A stretch of 64,000 nt of DNA, from the NCBI GenBank assembly GCA_039817415.1, contig JBCBVV010000030.1, positions 1 through 64,000 of the forward strand, written 5' to 3'. A model generated the notes under the pieces. It did not search any database. It saw only the letters and a program-made list of their open reading frames with translations, and was not told the DNA's origin. This document shows positions 18,653 through 27,913 of this stretch, piece by piece (position 1 is the first letter of the stretch; each line of letters opens with the position of its first letter). The position numbers and the translations under genes are program-made. Source of the DNA: JALEFZ01 sp039817415. Lineage in GTDB: Bacteria; Bacteroidota; Bacteroidia; J057.

Positions 18653-19570
18653 CTAGTTCTGGTACAGGGTGATATCCCCCAGGTCCAAGCTACATATTAT
18701 TTTACTAGCTTTTTCTGGGTTACGATGGTATGCCTCATTGACATACACATCCTTTTGGTCTTGCAACTGTTTAAAGTTACCCTGATTATCAAGTTTTGAA
18801 AACAGCCCTTTTTTCAGAACGATAATAACTGGCTGATTTTCATTGACGACCAGGGTACAATTGCCTACCCCAGATTGAACATAGATGGTTGATTTATGCG
18901 CCTTTCCGTCTCCCAGTGTTAAGCGGGTTTCGCCCATGTCATTTTTGACATAGACCAGCTCTACTCTGGCTTTTTCTATATTTTCCATCACCACATTTGC
19001 CCTGGCCGCATGAATGTCCATTTTCTTCATGGCAATCTGATTAGGCATTCGATATGTGACAAAGACATCGGTAAAGGCCGAACGGACGGAAAGATTTCTC
19101 AAAGTTAATCCAGATAAATCCATTTTTGCCTGTCCAACGCCTAATTGAAGGGCCAGATCTGTAGATAAATTGGGATCGTGATGGTATTCTGTTTTGAGTT
19201 CGTTTTTGGAAGTATATGAATCTAGGCTGACCAGATGTTGTTGGGTTCTTAAGTGAGCGCCTTGTGGGGCAGAAGGGCTTTGGTGGGTGTTTTTTAGGTT
19301 AAGAGACCTACTCTGGTTACCGTGTTGATCTGTGTGAGTCATGACCGATGGTTCAATCGCAGAATCAGGGGCGGATAGCTTAGCGAGGCTTACGCCACAA
19401 TTTCCTGAGGATTTTACCATGCATTCTCCAGCAGGAATTTCCACGTTGACGTACATGTGACTAGGATTCCCCTCAGATGGGAGTTTCTTAACTCTTTCTA
19501 CTGGCTGGCCAAGACAAAGGCCTATGTTCAAGCTAGCAAAAGCCAGCGCGACTAATCTTACCTTACTCAT
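18653..19570 (-). CDS. Exported protein with toast-rack-like beta repeats, ABC operon partner
   Basis: A 305-aa protein with signal peptide (MSKVRLVALAFASLNIGLCLGQ). Residues about 130-230 show short beta-strand repeats ending in Gly/Asp turns, such as DLALQLGVGQAKMDLSGL, VSIR-like LSVRSAFTDVFVTY and ESG-like YVQSGVGNCTLVV. These recall the DUF4097/LiaF 'toast-rack' fold, which in Firmicutes accompanies envelope-stress systems. Fold assignment is by pattern only. It is first in the operon with the NatA/NatB-like exporter, 7 bp upstream of the ATPase. Confidence 0.55.
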   Translation of the reverse strand: MSKVRLVALAFASLNIGLCLGQPVERVKKLPSEGNPSHMYVNVEIPAGECMVKSSGNCGVSLAKLSAPDSAIEPSVMTHTDQHGNQSRSLNLKNTHQSPSAPQGAHLRTQQHLVSLDSYTSKNELKTEYHHDPNLSTDLALQLGVGQAKMDLSGLTLRNLSVRSAFTDVFVTYRMPNQIAMKKMDIHAARANVVMENIEKARVELVYVKNDMGETRLTLGDGKAHKSTIYVQSGVGNCTLVVNENQPVIIVLKKGLFSKLDNQGNFKQLQDQKDVYVNEAYHRNPEKASKIICSLDLGDITLYQN

Positions 19571-19793
19571 ATTGCTTTTATTACGAAGCGTATATTCTTA
19601 GGTTCACACCTCTTTAGCAAAAGGTCGGAAATTAAACATTTCTACCAAACATAATCATTTCCATATACAAAATAGCTCAAAATCAAGCTCCTGCATAATC
19701 ACATAACAACTCTTCGCCTAACAAGTTGTATCCCTACTTCATTTTTGCAGAAAAATTGTCGTCAAAAAGGTGTCCACGATTTGATGTGCTACG

Positions 19794-19801
19794 TACCTTT
19801 A
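19794..19801 (+). promoter_or_regulatory. -7-like box TACCTTTA before the 19819 gene
   Basis: One mismatch from TAnnTTTG, ending 17 bp before the ATG. A TTTG lies upstream, but its spacing does not fit the -33 element well. Confidence 0.35.
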
Positions 19802-19818
19802 TGTGAAATTTAAGAGAG

Positions 19819-20412
19819 ATGGAAAAGCGAGAATTGCATCATATAGAACCCTTCTACGGTTGGCTATCATGGTACAATCATGAGATGGATGAGAACTCCC
19901 CTTTTCATGAGGAGGAACACAATCTATTTTTCTTTGATAAAAGCATTAATAACATACCTGCTCACCCCCTTTGGGACGACTTTGGCTCAGAAAGTCTCCT
20001 TGTAAAAATCCAATTTGCAGACTACAAGGAAGGATATGCTATCCTTGAGATGTTTGGAGAATGGAATGATCTATATGACAATGATTTCAAACTCCTTAGC
20101 GAAAATGTACTAGGGCTGTTGATTGATGCAGGAATCGATAAATTCATTCTCATAGCTGAAAATGTCTTTCACGCTTATCTGGATGCGGACGACTATTATG
20201 CTGCCATGCAGGAGGAGCTAGGAGATGGATGGATTTCCATGCTACGACCTAGAGAAGGAGTCAAAGAGGACATGGAAGAGTATGGAATAGACCAATATTT
20301 TTACTTCAATCCTGTGATAGATGAGATTCCTTGGAGGAAACTCAAACCTTTCCAACTCTACTTTTTGGTACAAGACAGGATGCAGCGGATGCTGGAAATG
20401 GGAGGTGACTGA
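19819..20412 (+). CDS. Conserved-looking acidic hypothetical protein, 197 aa
   Basis: Not recognised. The product is soluble, acidic and aromatic-rich, starting MEKRELHHIEPFYGWLSWYN, with no signal peptide or membrane helix. An alpha/beta alternation in the middle (SLLVKIQFADYKEGYAIL; DKFILIAENVFHAY) suggests a small mixed fold. It lies 67 bp upstream of nuoM on the same strand and could be co-transcribed, but nothing in the sequence ties it to complex I. Confidence 0.7.
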   Translation: MEKRELHHIEPFYGWLSWYNHEMDENSPFHEEEHNLFFFDKSINNIPAHPLWDDFGSESLLVKIQFADYKEGYAILEMFGEWNDLYDNDFKLLSENVLGLLIDAGIDKFILIAENVFHAYLDADDYYAAMQEELGDGWISMLRPREGVKEDMEEYGIDQYFYFNPVIDEIPWRKLKPFQLYFLVQDRMQRMLEMGGD

Positions 20413-20479
20413 GCTACTTTATTGTGAATATTTGTAGAATACCATAACTTGCCCACTCTAAGAAGGATAACACATTTTC

Positions 20480-22054
20480 ATGAACGCAGAAACTCTCACA
20501 CTCCTTTTGAGCATCAGCATCTTTGCCCCTTTGGTAGGTGCCATTTTGCTACCTCTCTTTCAGGATAGTGCTGCTAAGGTCATTTCGCTCATATTCATGC
20601 TTATTCCCTTGGGGCTAAGTCTAGGAGCAATGATCATGCTGGGCCTTGATCCTAATGCCATGGAACTGGCAACGAATGGATATTTCGGCTTTACTGAACT
20701 GAGCTGGTTCGGAATGAGCGGCTACGATGTAAAATACATGGTAGGTGTTGATGGAATCTCTGCTTTTATGATCCTTCTAGCAGCACTTTTGTTCCCTCTC
20801 ATGGCCATTTATACATGGGGAACGATCAAGAAGCAAGAGAAGATGTTCTACATCATGGTTCTCCTTCTCGAAACCGGTGTGATCGGCTTCTTTGCATCGC
20901 TTGATATGATGCTATTCTACATTTTCTTCGAATTGGTCTTGATCCCAACCAGCTTCCTAATCGGTATCTGGGGAGATGAAAACCGTGGAGCAGCTGCCTT
21001 GAAATTCTTTATCTATACCCTAGTAGGTTCGCTTGTTATGCTAATTGCCATTATCTATATGGGCATCAATGCAGGTGTAACACAAGGATTTGAATTGACT
21101 ACAGATTACTTCCTGATTCAAGAGGCCATCAAAAGTGGGACTCTTCCTTCCTTTACAGAAGATATTCAATGGTGGCTCTTCTTGGGATTTGCCATTAGTT
21201 TTGCCATCAAAGCTCCTGTCTTTCCTGTACATACTTGGCAGGCACAGGCCTATACATCCTCTTCTACAACGGGTTCTGTTATTCTTGCCGCCTTACTATC
21301 TAAAATGGGCGCTTATGGCTTCCTAAGGTTCTGTCTCCCACTGTTTCCAGCAGTTGTAGACGATTTCGCACCCATGATGGCTATTCTCGGAGTTATCTCC
21401 ATCATTTATGGAGCTTATATGGCCACGGTTCAAAAGGACCTGAAGAAACTTGTAGCTTATTCTTCCCTTTCCCACATGGGCTTCATCATTTTAGGGATAT
21501 TTGCGGTTCAACAAGTATCTGTATCGGGAGCAGTTCTCCAAATGTTAGCGCATGGCGTCAGTACGGCTGCCTTGTTTATCATGGTAGATATGATGGAACA
21601 GCGTTATGGAAGTAAAAATATTGAAGACTTTAAGGGACTTGCCAAACAAGCTCCAGCCTTCACCACGCTATTCATGATTACAGTGATGGCCTCTGTTGGG
21701 TTACCTGGATTGAGTGGATTTGTAGGTGAGTTTATGATCATGACCGGAGCGTTTTCCTCTTCTCTTTTTGGCAGTGGCCTCACCGTATTCGCAGCAACTG
21801 GCGTTGTATTGGCGGCAATTTACCTGCTGAATATGTTTAGAAAAGTCATGTTTGGTCCTGAGTCGAATGAAGCAGCCACCTTCAACGAACCCAATAGAAG
21901 GGAATACAGTGTTATGCTTCCCATGGTTATCTTGATGTTTTGGTTGGGACTGTATGCTACTCCCTTCCTCAAACCTATCAACCAAGGCACAAAGCAATTG
22001 ATAGAACAACAAGCAGAGATGCCTGAGTCCTTATCTGTGGTAGAAGAAAAGTAA
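20480..22054 (+). CDS. nuoM: NADH-quinone oxidoreductase subunit M
   Basis: A 524-aa antiporter-like proton-pumping subunit of complex I with about fourteen membrane helices. Family marks include the conserved Glu in FFELVLIPTSFLIGIWG, the Lys in AIKAPVFPVHTWQAQAY, and the discontinuous-helix segments KLVAYSSLSHMGF and GLPGLSGFVGEF. It is full length. Unusually, no other nuo gene flanks it; nuoN lies 20.7 kb away at 42749. The TetR gene that follows is on the opposite strand. Confidence 0.95.
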   Translation: MNAETLTLLLSISIFAPLVGAILLPLFQDSAAKVISLIFMLIPLGLSLGAMIMLGLDPNAMELATNGYFGFTELSWFGMSGYDVKYMVGVDGISAFMILLAALLFPLMAIYTWGTIKKQEKMFYIMVLLLETGVIGFFASLDMMLFYIFFELVLIPTSFLIGIWGDENRGAAALKFFIYTLVGSLVMLIAIIYMGINAGVTQGFELTTDYFLIQEAIKSGTLPSFTEDIQWWLFLGFAISFAIKAPVFPVHTWQAQAYTSSSTTGSVILAALLSKMGAYGFLRFCLPLFPAVVDDFAPMMAILGVISIIYGAYMATVQKDLKKLVAYSSLSHMGFIILGIFAVQQVSVSGAVLQMLAHGVSTAALFIMVDMMEQRYGSKNIEDFKGLAKQAPAFTTLFMITVMASVGLPGLSGFVGEFMIMTGAFSSSLFGSGLTVFAATGVVLAAIYLLNMFRKVMFGPESNEAATFNEPNRREYSVMLPMVILMFWLGLYATPFLKPINQGTKQLIEQQAEMPESLSVVEEK

Positions 22055-22067
22055 ATCTGAGAATTTT

Positions 22068-22682
22068 CTAGAAAGTACCTGTGGAGACCATTTGATTGAT
22101 GGTTTCCTTGATCATCTTACTTCTTTCTTCCAAATCATCTTGGTCTCCTGTGAATTCGGGATCAACATTTTGGAAGTAATTGGCCCCCTCCATCAAGGTA
22201 AGCATGAACTTGGCAGCCGCCTTGGGGTTTTTGACATTAATAATATCCTTTGAACACGCAATTTCTATTTCATGCTGAAGGCGGTCTGATACGCCTTGGT
22301 ACAACTGGACGAATCTTTCCTTGATTTCGTCATTTCTGAAGCCCAGTGTATAAGCGCTGTAATAAACTGTGGTGTTCAGGAAGGTATTCCATTGAATTCG
22401 TGAGACAACGTCAACAAGGTCATCCCAGCGTTCTTGGGGATCTTCCACAGTAGAAAAGTCTGGAAGTATTTGGGCTGAATAAGTTTCGATGATGTAATCG
22501 ATCAGCCCCAAGACCATTTTGTCTTTGTTTTTGAAATAGTGGATCAGCAAACTAGGGTTCACATCCATTTTTTTCGCAATCTTAGCGATGGAAGCTCCTT
22601 CAAAGCCTTCTTCTATAATCACCTCGTAGAAATGAAATAGTATTTCTTGCCTCCTGACCTTTGCTTTGCTTTTTCTTCCCAT
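22068..22682 (-). CDS. TetR/AcrR family transcriptional regulator
   Basis: A 204-aa one-component regulator. The N-terminal helix-turn-helix reads EILFHFYEVIIEEGFEGASIAKIAKKMDVNPSLLIHYF, the classic TetR pattern, and the helical C-terminal domain would bind an unknown ligand. The start is the ATG giving MGRKSKAKVRR; a TTG at 22703 would add seven residues. The direct target may be its own promoter or the divergent htrA gene; an inverted repeat lies just upstream. Confidence 0.88.
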   Translation of the reverse strand: MGRKSKAKVRRQEILFHFYEVIIEEGFEGASIAKIAKKMDVNPSLLIHYFKNKDKMVLGLIDYIIETYSAQILPDFSTVEDPQERWDDLVDVVSRIQWNTFLNTTVYYSAYTLGFRNDEIKERFVQLYQGVSDRLQHEIEIACSKDIINVKNPKAAAKFMLTLMEGANYFQNVDPEFTGDQDDLEERSKMIKETINQMVSTGTF

Positions 22683-22720
22683 ATAAAAAAATGAAGTAGT
22701 CAAGCCTTATTGCCTACTCA

Positions 22721-22739
22721 AAAAGTTGAGCTTTTCAAC
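22721..22739. promoter_or_regulatory. Inverted repeat, possible TetR operator
   Basis: GTTGA and TCAAC are separated by five bases, and an overlapping AAAAG/CTTTT pair has the same centre region. It lies about 40 bp before the TetR start, inside a 453-bp AT-rich divergent gap that shows nothing else I can name. Short palindromes are common in AT-rich DNA. Confidence 0.25.
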
Positions 22740-23156
22740 AACATATTACTCAAGATAATAACAAACAGGGGATTACAAACTATTGAGATTTACCTGCTAA
22801 TTACATCATAATAACACATTAATTCTTTTGTTGAGCCATTTTGAGCAAAAATAAGGAATTGTTTGAACATCGTGTCCGATTGCTTCACCTATAATTTTTT
22901 GGAATAATCGGTTTTCACTATGTCAGTTTACTGATAAATCGTTTTATACTGTGCGAAAATATTTGGAAAAGCAATTTATTTAGTCGGTCTATTATTTCAA
23001 AATCCTATAAATGAAAAGATTTGCACACCCTTAAGGAATCAAAATATGCAAGTGGCTTGGCTTGTATTGTAAATCGCAAATTTTTGGTATAAATTATTAC
23101 TCTACGGATGAACTCAATCCCCCTTATCACGTTGTTACAGTAGCAGGTAAGATTTA

Positions 23157-24704
23157 ATGTTTATGATGAATAGAAAGCAAATAGGCTTCCTTGCGGGTTT
23201 CTCGTTAGTGTTGCTGATAGTTGGGTCAGGATTGGGAGCCGGAATTTATGCTACTTTCTTTGCCAAAGATTACTCTCCATACACGGAAGAAAGGCTTCCT
23301 ACCTCGGTTGCGAGATACGATGCAGAGTCCTTCCCTCCCCTTGCGCAAGCGCAGTCTCAATCAGAGGAAGCACTCAAATCCGCTCCTCCAAGCTTCATTT
23401 CTGCTGCGAGAGTAGCGAGGCCAGCAGTGGTTCACATCAAATCTGCCTACAAAAGAAAAAAATCCAAATCTTACGGAGACTTCTTTTCAAACCCTTTGGA
23501 CAATGGTTTTGGAAGGGAAAACATGGAAGTCCCTAAAGCCATTGCAACAGGATCTGGTGTGCTGATTTCCCCTGCTGGATTCATCATCACCAACAATCAT
23601 GTTATTGACGAAGCGGATGAAATCGAAGTAACATTGTTTGATAACCAGACCTTCGAAGCTACAATCGTAGGGACGGATATAACTACCGACCTTGCCCTTA
23701 TTAAAATTGAAGGAAAGAGCTTACCCTATTTGGATTTCACCAATTCTGATGCTGTGGAAGTAGGCCAATGGGTCATGGCTGTAGGTAATCCCATGGACCT
23801 AACCTCAACGGTAACTGCTGGTATTGTAAGTGCCAAAGGAAGAAATATCAACCTATTGAGAGCCGATTCAGACCTCGCCATTGAGTCATTTATTCAGACC
23901 GATGCCGCCGTTAACAAAGGAAATAGTGGTGGGGCCTTGGTTAATATGGAAGGTAAACTCATCGGTATCAATACAGCCATTGCCTCCAAAACTGGATATT
24001 ACGCTGGATATTCCTTCGCCATCCCTTCTACTATAGCCAAAAAGGTTATGGAAGACCTGCTGAAGTATGGAGAAGTCAAAAGAGGATATTTGGGGGTTTC
24101 TATTCAACCCTTAAATTCAGCCGTCGCCGAAAAATACCACCTCAATGTTCTTAAAGGAGCCATCGTTACTCGTGTCAATCCTGATCTTGGAGCCTATGAA
24201 GCAGGGATTCGCGACAATGACGTGATCATTTCCGTCAATGAAATCGAAGTCAATAACTCCTCTGAACTCCAAGAACAAGTAAGCAAATATCACCCTGGTG
24301 AATATGTCAATATTAAAGCCATCCGCGACAATCGCGAAATGACTTTCAAGGTTCTTCTTAAAGAGCTCAATCGCCCTTCTAGAAGGTCCTCCTTCGCCAT
24401 AGAAGAGGATTACGAGGAAGATGAATCACCCTCTGAATGGACATTTAAAGGAAGTACATTCAAAAGATTATCAGAAGGAGAATACGATGATCTGGGAGTT
24501 GATGTGGGAGTGATGGTAACAGAAGCGGGGGAAATACTGCAAGAAGGGGGAATACGAGAAAACTTCGTTATCACACATGTCGATGGGCGCAGAGTCAGAA
24601 ACATCGCTGAATTAGAGAAAGCCTTCGTCAATGCAAAAGAATACATCGCCATTAAAGGCCAGTATAAATCTGGCGTAACTGCAACCTATAGCTTTAACTG
24701 GTAA
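23157..24704 (+). CDS. HtrA/Do-like serine protease with two PDZ domains
   Basis: A 515-aa periplasmic protease/chaperone anchored by an N-terminal hydrophobic helix (IGFLAGFSLVLLIVGSGLGAG). The catalytic triad is complete: His148 in TNNHVID, Asp178 in TTDLALIKI and Ser257 in NKGNSGGAL. PDZ1 begins after KRGYLGVSIQPL, and a more divergent PDZ2 occupies the last 90 residues. It degrades misfolded envelope proteins. The window carries a second homologue at 47640-49109. A terminator follows 22 bp after the stop. Confidence 0.94.
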   Translation: MFMMNRKQIGFLAGFSLVLLIVGSGLGAGIYATFFAKDYSPYTEERLPTSVARYDAESFPPLAQAQSQSEEALKSAPPSFISAARVARPAVVHIKSAYKRKKSKSYGDFFSNPLDNGFGRENMEVPKAIATGSGVLISPAGFIITNNHVIDEADEIEVTLFDNQTFEATIVGTDITTDLALIKIEGKSLPYLDFTNSDAVEVGQWVMAVGNPMDLTSTVTAGIVSAKGRNINLLRADSDLAIESFIQTDAAVNKGNSGGALVNMEGKLIGINTAIASKTGYYAGYSFAIPSTIAKKVMEDLLKYGEVKRGYLGVSIQPLNSAVAEKYHLNVLKGAIVTRVNPDLGAYEAGIRDNDVIISVNEIEVNNSSELQEQVSKYHPGEYVNIKAIRDNREMTFKVLLKELNRPSRRSSFAIEEDYEEDESPSEWTFKGSTFKRLSEGEYDDLGVDVGVMVTEAGEILQEGGIRENFVITHVDGRRVRNIAELEKAFVNAKEYIAIKGQYKSGVTATYSFNW

Positions 24705-24725
24705 CAAATAAACCCTGATATGGAA

Positions 24726-24754
24726 GGCGGATTCAGGTTGAATCCGCCTTTTTT
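24726..24754 (+). terminator. Intrinsic terminator after the first htrA-like gene
   Basis: GGCGGATTC and GAATCCGCC form a 9-bp perfect stem with a tight loop, followed by six T. It lies inside the N-terminal extension of the longest pdxJ frame, which shows that the extension is not translated. Confidence 0.95.
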
Positions 24755-24767
24755 AATTGCTTATTAC

Positions 24768-25499
24768 ATGGTTCAATTAAGTGTAAATCTTAACAAAGTA
24801 GCTCTTGTCAGAAACTCAAGAGGCCACGATTATCCAAACGTAGTAAAGGTCGCTCAGGATTGCATCCGATTCGGAGCAGATGGGATTACCGTTCACCCCA
24901 GGCCAGACGAGCGACATAGTCGGTATCAGGATGTATATGACTTAAAGGAAGCCATTGATGTAGAGCTCAACGTAGAGGGATATCCTTCTGAGCGTTTTCT
25001 ACAGCTTATTGAAAAGAGCAAACCTGCTCAATGTACCCTGGTTCCTGATGCACCTGACGCTATTACCTCCAATGCTGGTTGGGATACAGTCAAACATGAG
25101 GCATTCCTAAAGGATACCATTAGCCGTATAACAGAGGCTGGTGTAAGGACTTCCATTTTTATCGAAACCCAATCTGATAAAATAGAAAAGGCCATGGAAA
25201 TCGGTACAGATAGAATTGAACTATACACAGAAGAGTTTGCCAGACAGTTTGCTTTGGGAAACAAGGCCGGTGTAAGGCCTTATGCCGAAAGTGCAAAGTT
25301 GGCTTTTGATCTAGGTTTAGGAGTAAATGCAGGACATGATTTGAATTTAGATAACCTAAGCTGGTTAGCGGAAAACTTACCTATGCTGGATGAGGTCTCA
25401 ATAGGGCATGCGCTCGTAACAGATGCTATGTATATGGGATTTGAAGAAACAATCAGAAGGTATCAGCTGTGTTTGGGCAAGAAGATTTCCTTTGTCTAG
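24768..25499 (+). CDS. pdxJ: Pyridoxine 5'-phosphate synthase
   Basis: A 243-aa TIM-barrel enzyme that condenses 1-deoxyxylulose 5-phosphate with 3-amino-2-oxopropyl phosphate, the last ring-forming step of DXP-dependent vitamin B6 synthesis. Family segments are clear: LSVNLNKVALVRNSRG, GADGITVHPRPDERH, LNVEGYPS, CTLVPDAPDAITS, RIELYTEEFA, GLGVNAGHDLNLDN and EVSIGHALVTDAM. The start is the ATG at 24768 giving MVQLSVNLNK; the ATG at 24720 lies upstream of a terminator. Its stop overlaps the convergent DUF58 gene by 4 bp. Confidence 0.96.
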   Translation: MVQLSVNLNKVALVRNSRGHDYPNVVKVAQDCIRFGADGITVHPRPDERHSRYQDVYDLKEAIDVELNVEGYPSERFLQLIEKSKPAQCTLVPDAPDAITSNAGWDTVKHEAFLKDTISRITEAGVRTSIFIETQSDKIEKAMEIGTDRIELYTEEFARQFALGNKAGVRPYAESAKLAFDLGLGVNAGHDLNLDNLSWLAENLPMLDEVSIGHALVTDAMYMGFEETIRRYQLCLGKKISFV

Positions 25500-26830
25500 G
25501 CCATTCCTCTAGCCTTTAGTTCAAGGTATTTGTTCAACGTATCCACGGTAAGAGAAGAGGGAGGAGTAAGGATCGAAATGATACCATGCTTCTCCAATTC
25601 TTTTGCTATTTGCCTTTTCTTAAAGGCAAAGTCCTCACCAATTGTCTTGATATAAACTTCCTTTAAATCTTTTGGGCGGCTCTCTAACAAGCCACTCAAT
25701 TCTGTATTCTCAAAAAATACGACTACTAGTAAATGAAGCTTAGCGATGGATTGTAAATAGGGAAGTTGACGCTTCAATGATGAAAGAGACTCAAAATTCG
25801 TGTATAGGATCAGCAAGGACCTTCCTGACAATTTCCGTCTAACCACTGCATATAAGCGCTCATAATCCGCTTCTAAAAAGTCTGTATCCTGCTTGTATAA
25901 GGACTCAATGATGCGATTCATCTGAACAGGTCTACTGCTTGCAGGAAGGAAGTTATCTAGTTTTTCGCAGAAAGTAATCAGGCCTACCCTATCCTGTTTG
26001 TACAAGGCAATATTACTCAAGACTAGGGAAGCATTGATGGCATAATCCAGCAAACTCAATCCTTCAAAGGGCATCTGCATAAGACGACTCTTGTCTATCA
26101 GGCAGTAGACTGGCTGAGAGCGTTCATCCATGTATTGGTTAACCATCAATTTACCGGCACGAGCAGTTGCCTTCCAATTGATGGTTCGATAATCATCTCC
26201 TCTTACGTAATTTTTGATTTGTTCAAACTCAGTGGTATGACCTAATCTTCGAATTTGTTTAACCCCAAACTCATTAAGACGATTTGAAATGGCCATCAGC
26301 TGATATTTGCGCATTTGGACATAAGAGGGATAGCAAGGCACCATCTGCCCCTCGTCAAATTCATATTTCCTTTTCACAAGGCGCAATGGCCCAGAAACAT
26401 AGGCATTGACGGCACCAAAATCGTACTCCCCCCTTTCCAATGGTCTCAGGCCGTAAGTCCTTGAAGCGGTTTCACCCACCCCAATTTCTAATTCTACAGC
26501 CTCTTCCCTCAGTTGAAATTGAAAGGGCACCTCATCAATTACTCTTAGCTTTATGGCGTAGGGATATTGATTGTCAAATATTAATTCAATGGGATTTTCA
26601 TCTCCATTTGAGAGCTTATCTGGCGTATTCCTCTTTCCGGACAAACCATCTCTCCAGAAATACAGAAGGAAGAGATCCAGTAAGGCAAAGAATATCGTCA
26701 CCAACAAGACTACCTTAGCCAGCAGTAGCAATTCTGGAATTAAGAATGCCAGTATAAACAGACCTGCATTCACCATCAGAAGAATGAAGAATGAAACAGG
26801 AAGATAAATGGACTTAAAAAATGCTGACAT
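25496..26830 (-). CDS. DUF58 domain-containing membrane protein
   Basis: A 444-aa protein. Two N-terminal membrane helices precede a beta-rich segment and the DUF58 core, with the family motif GDDYRTINWKATARAGKLMVNQY near residues 210-230. A vWA-like region follows (VYCLIDKSR; RVGLITFCEKLDNFLP). DUF58 proteins work with MoxR ATPases, encoded just upstream here, in envelope or protein-complex maturation. It is the last gene of a five-gene minus-strand operon. Confidence 0.92.
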   Translation of the reverse strand: MSAFFKSIYLPVSFFILLMVNAGLFILAFLIPELLLLAKVVLLVTIFFALLDLFLLYFWRDGLSGKRNTPDKLSNGDENPIELIFDNQYPYAIKLRVIDEVPFQFQLREEAVELEIGVGETASRTYGLRPLERGEYDFGAVNAYVSGPLRLVKRKYEFDEGQMVPCYPSYVQMRKYQLMAISNRLNEFGVKQIRRLGHTTEFEQIKNYVRGDDYRTINWKATARAGKLMVNQYMDERSQPVYCLIDKSRLMQMPFEGLSLLDYAINASLVLSNIALYKQDRVGLITFCEKLDNFLPASSRPVQMNRIIESLYKQDTDFLEADYERLYAVVRRKLSGRSLLILYTNFESLSSLKRQLPYLQSIAKLHLLVVVFFENTELSGLLESRPKDLKEVYIKTIGEDFAFKKRQIAKELEKHGIISILTPPSSLTVDTLNKYLELKARGMA

Positions 26831-26845
26831 GAACCAAGAATTACA

Positions 26846-27871
26846 TTACCTAGGGACCTCAATTTGATCTACAAGATTGCGCACCACTTCATCAGATGTT
26901 CCACCCTCCATTTCTCTTTCTGGGGTCAGAATAATTCTATGCTGCAAAACGGGAACTGCCACAAATTGAATGTCCTCAGGAGTTACGAAATCTCTTCCCC
27001 TAATCGCAGCAATGGCCTTGGAAGCCGTAAGCAGTCCAAGCGCCGCACGTGGTGAAGCACCTAGGTAGATTTCCTTGCTATTTCTTGTTTTCTGAACGAT
27101 TTCAACTATGTATGTTAACAAAGCTGGTTCCACCATGATTTCCTGAACCATTTTCTGATAAACAGCGATCTCTTCTTTTGGCATGACAGCATGAACCGCA
27201 TCGAGTTTATCTTCCCCTTTTCTCTCTTGATGCCCCATGAGAATATTCAGTTCCTCTTCAGGATTGGGATAATCAACCGTAATTTTGAAGATAAAACGGT
27301 CAAGTTGAGCTTCCGGCAGTCTATAGGTCCCTTCTTGTTCAATAGGGTTTTGGGTAGCGATGACAATGAAAGGTCTGTCCATTTTTCTGGTAAAGCCATC
27401 TGTGGTAACCTGCCTTTCCTCCATGACCTCAAATAGCGCTGATTGAGTCTTGGCGGGGGCGCGATTGATCTCGTCAATTAATACCACTTGGGAAAAAATA
27501 GGGCCTGCCTTGAATTCAAAGGAAGTAGTCTGTGGATTAAACACCGAGGTACCCAAGACATCCGATGGCATGAGGTCTGGCGTAAACTGAATCCTAGAAA
27601 AAGGAATTTCAAGAGACTTTGCCATGAGTTTGGCTGTCATGGTTTTGGCGACACCTGGAACCCCCTCAATCAAGACATGTCCATCTGCAAGAATAGCAGC
27701 GATGAGAAGTTCGATCATATCGTGCTGACCCACGATGACCTTTCCGATTTCATCCTTCACCTGGTTTACGGCTCTTCTAAAGCCGGATAGATCTATGCGA
27801 GATTCAAAGAGTTGATCTTCCGTAGCAATCTGATCTGGAAGTTCCTGGGGATTTTGCTCCTCTTCCATCAT
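26846..27871 (-). CDS. MoxR-family AAA+ ATPase
   Basis: A 341-aa AAA+ ATPase of the MoxR clade. Walker A is GVPGVAKTM, the pre-sensor stretch is FSRIQFTPDLMPSDVLG, Walker B with sensor is VVLIDEINRAPAKTQ and sensor 1 is FIVIATQNPIEQEGTYRLPEAQLDRF. The C-terminal lid has LGASPRAALGLL. MoxR proteins chaperone partner vWA/DUF58 proteins; DUF58 is encoded 15 bp downstream. Confidence 0.95.
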   Translation of the reverse strand: MMEEEQNPQELPDQIATEDQLFESRIDLSGFRRAVNQVKDEIGKVIVGQHDMIELLIAAILADGHVLIEGVPGVAKTMTAKLMAKSLEIPFSRIQFTPDLMPSDVLGTSVFNPQTTSFEFKAGPIFSQVVLIDEINRAPAKTQSALFEVMEERQVTTDGFTRKMDRPFIVIATQNPIEQEGTYRLPEAQLDRFIFKITVDYPNPEEELNILMGHQERKGEDKLDAVHAVMPKEEIAVYQKMVQEIMVEPALLTYIVEIVQKTRNSKEIYLGASPRAALGLLTASKAIAAIRGRDFVTPEDIQFVAVPVLQHRIILTPEREMEGGTSDEVVRNLVDQIEVPR

Positions 27872-27913
27872 GTATTTATGAGATTATAATTTCAAGATTG
27901 AAGCATTCTGACA

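Noticed and set aside
24720..24767. A longer pdxJ start at ATG 24720
   Set aside because: The extension translates through a perfect terminator hairpin and T-run, and the family begins at MVQLSVNLNK.
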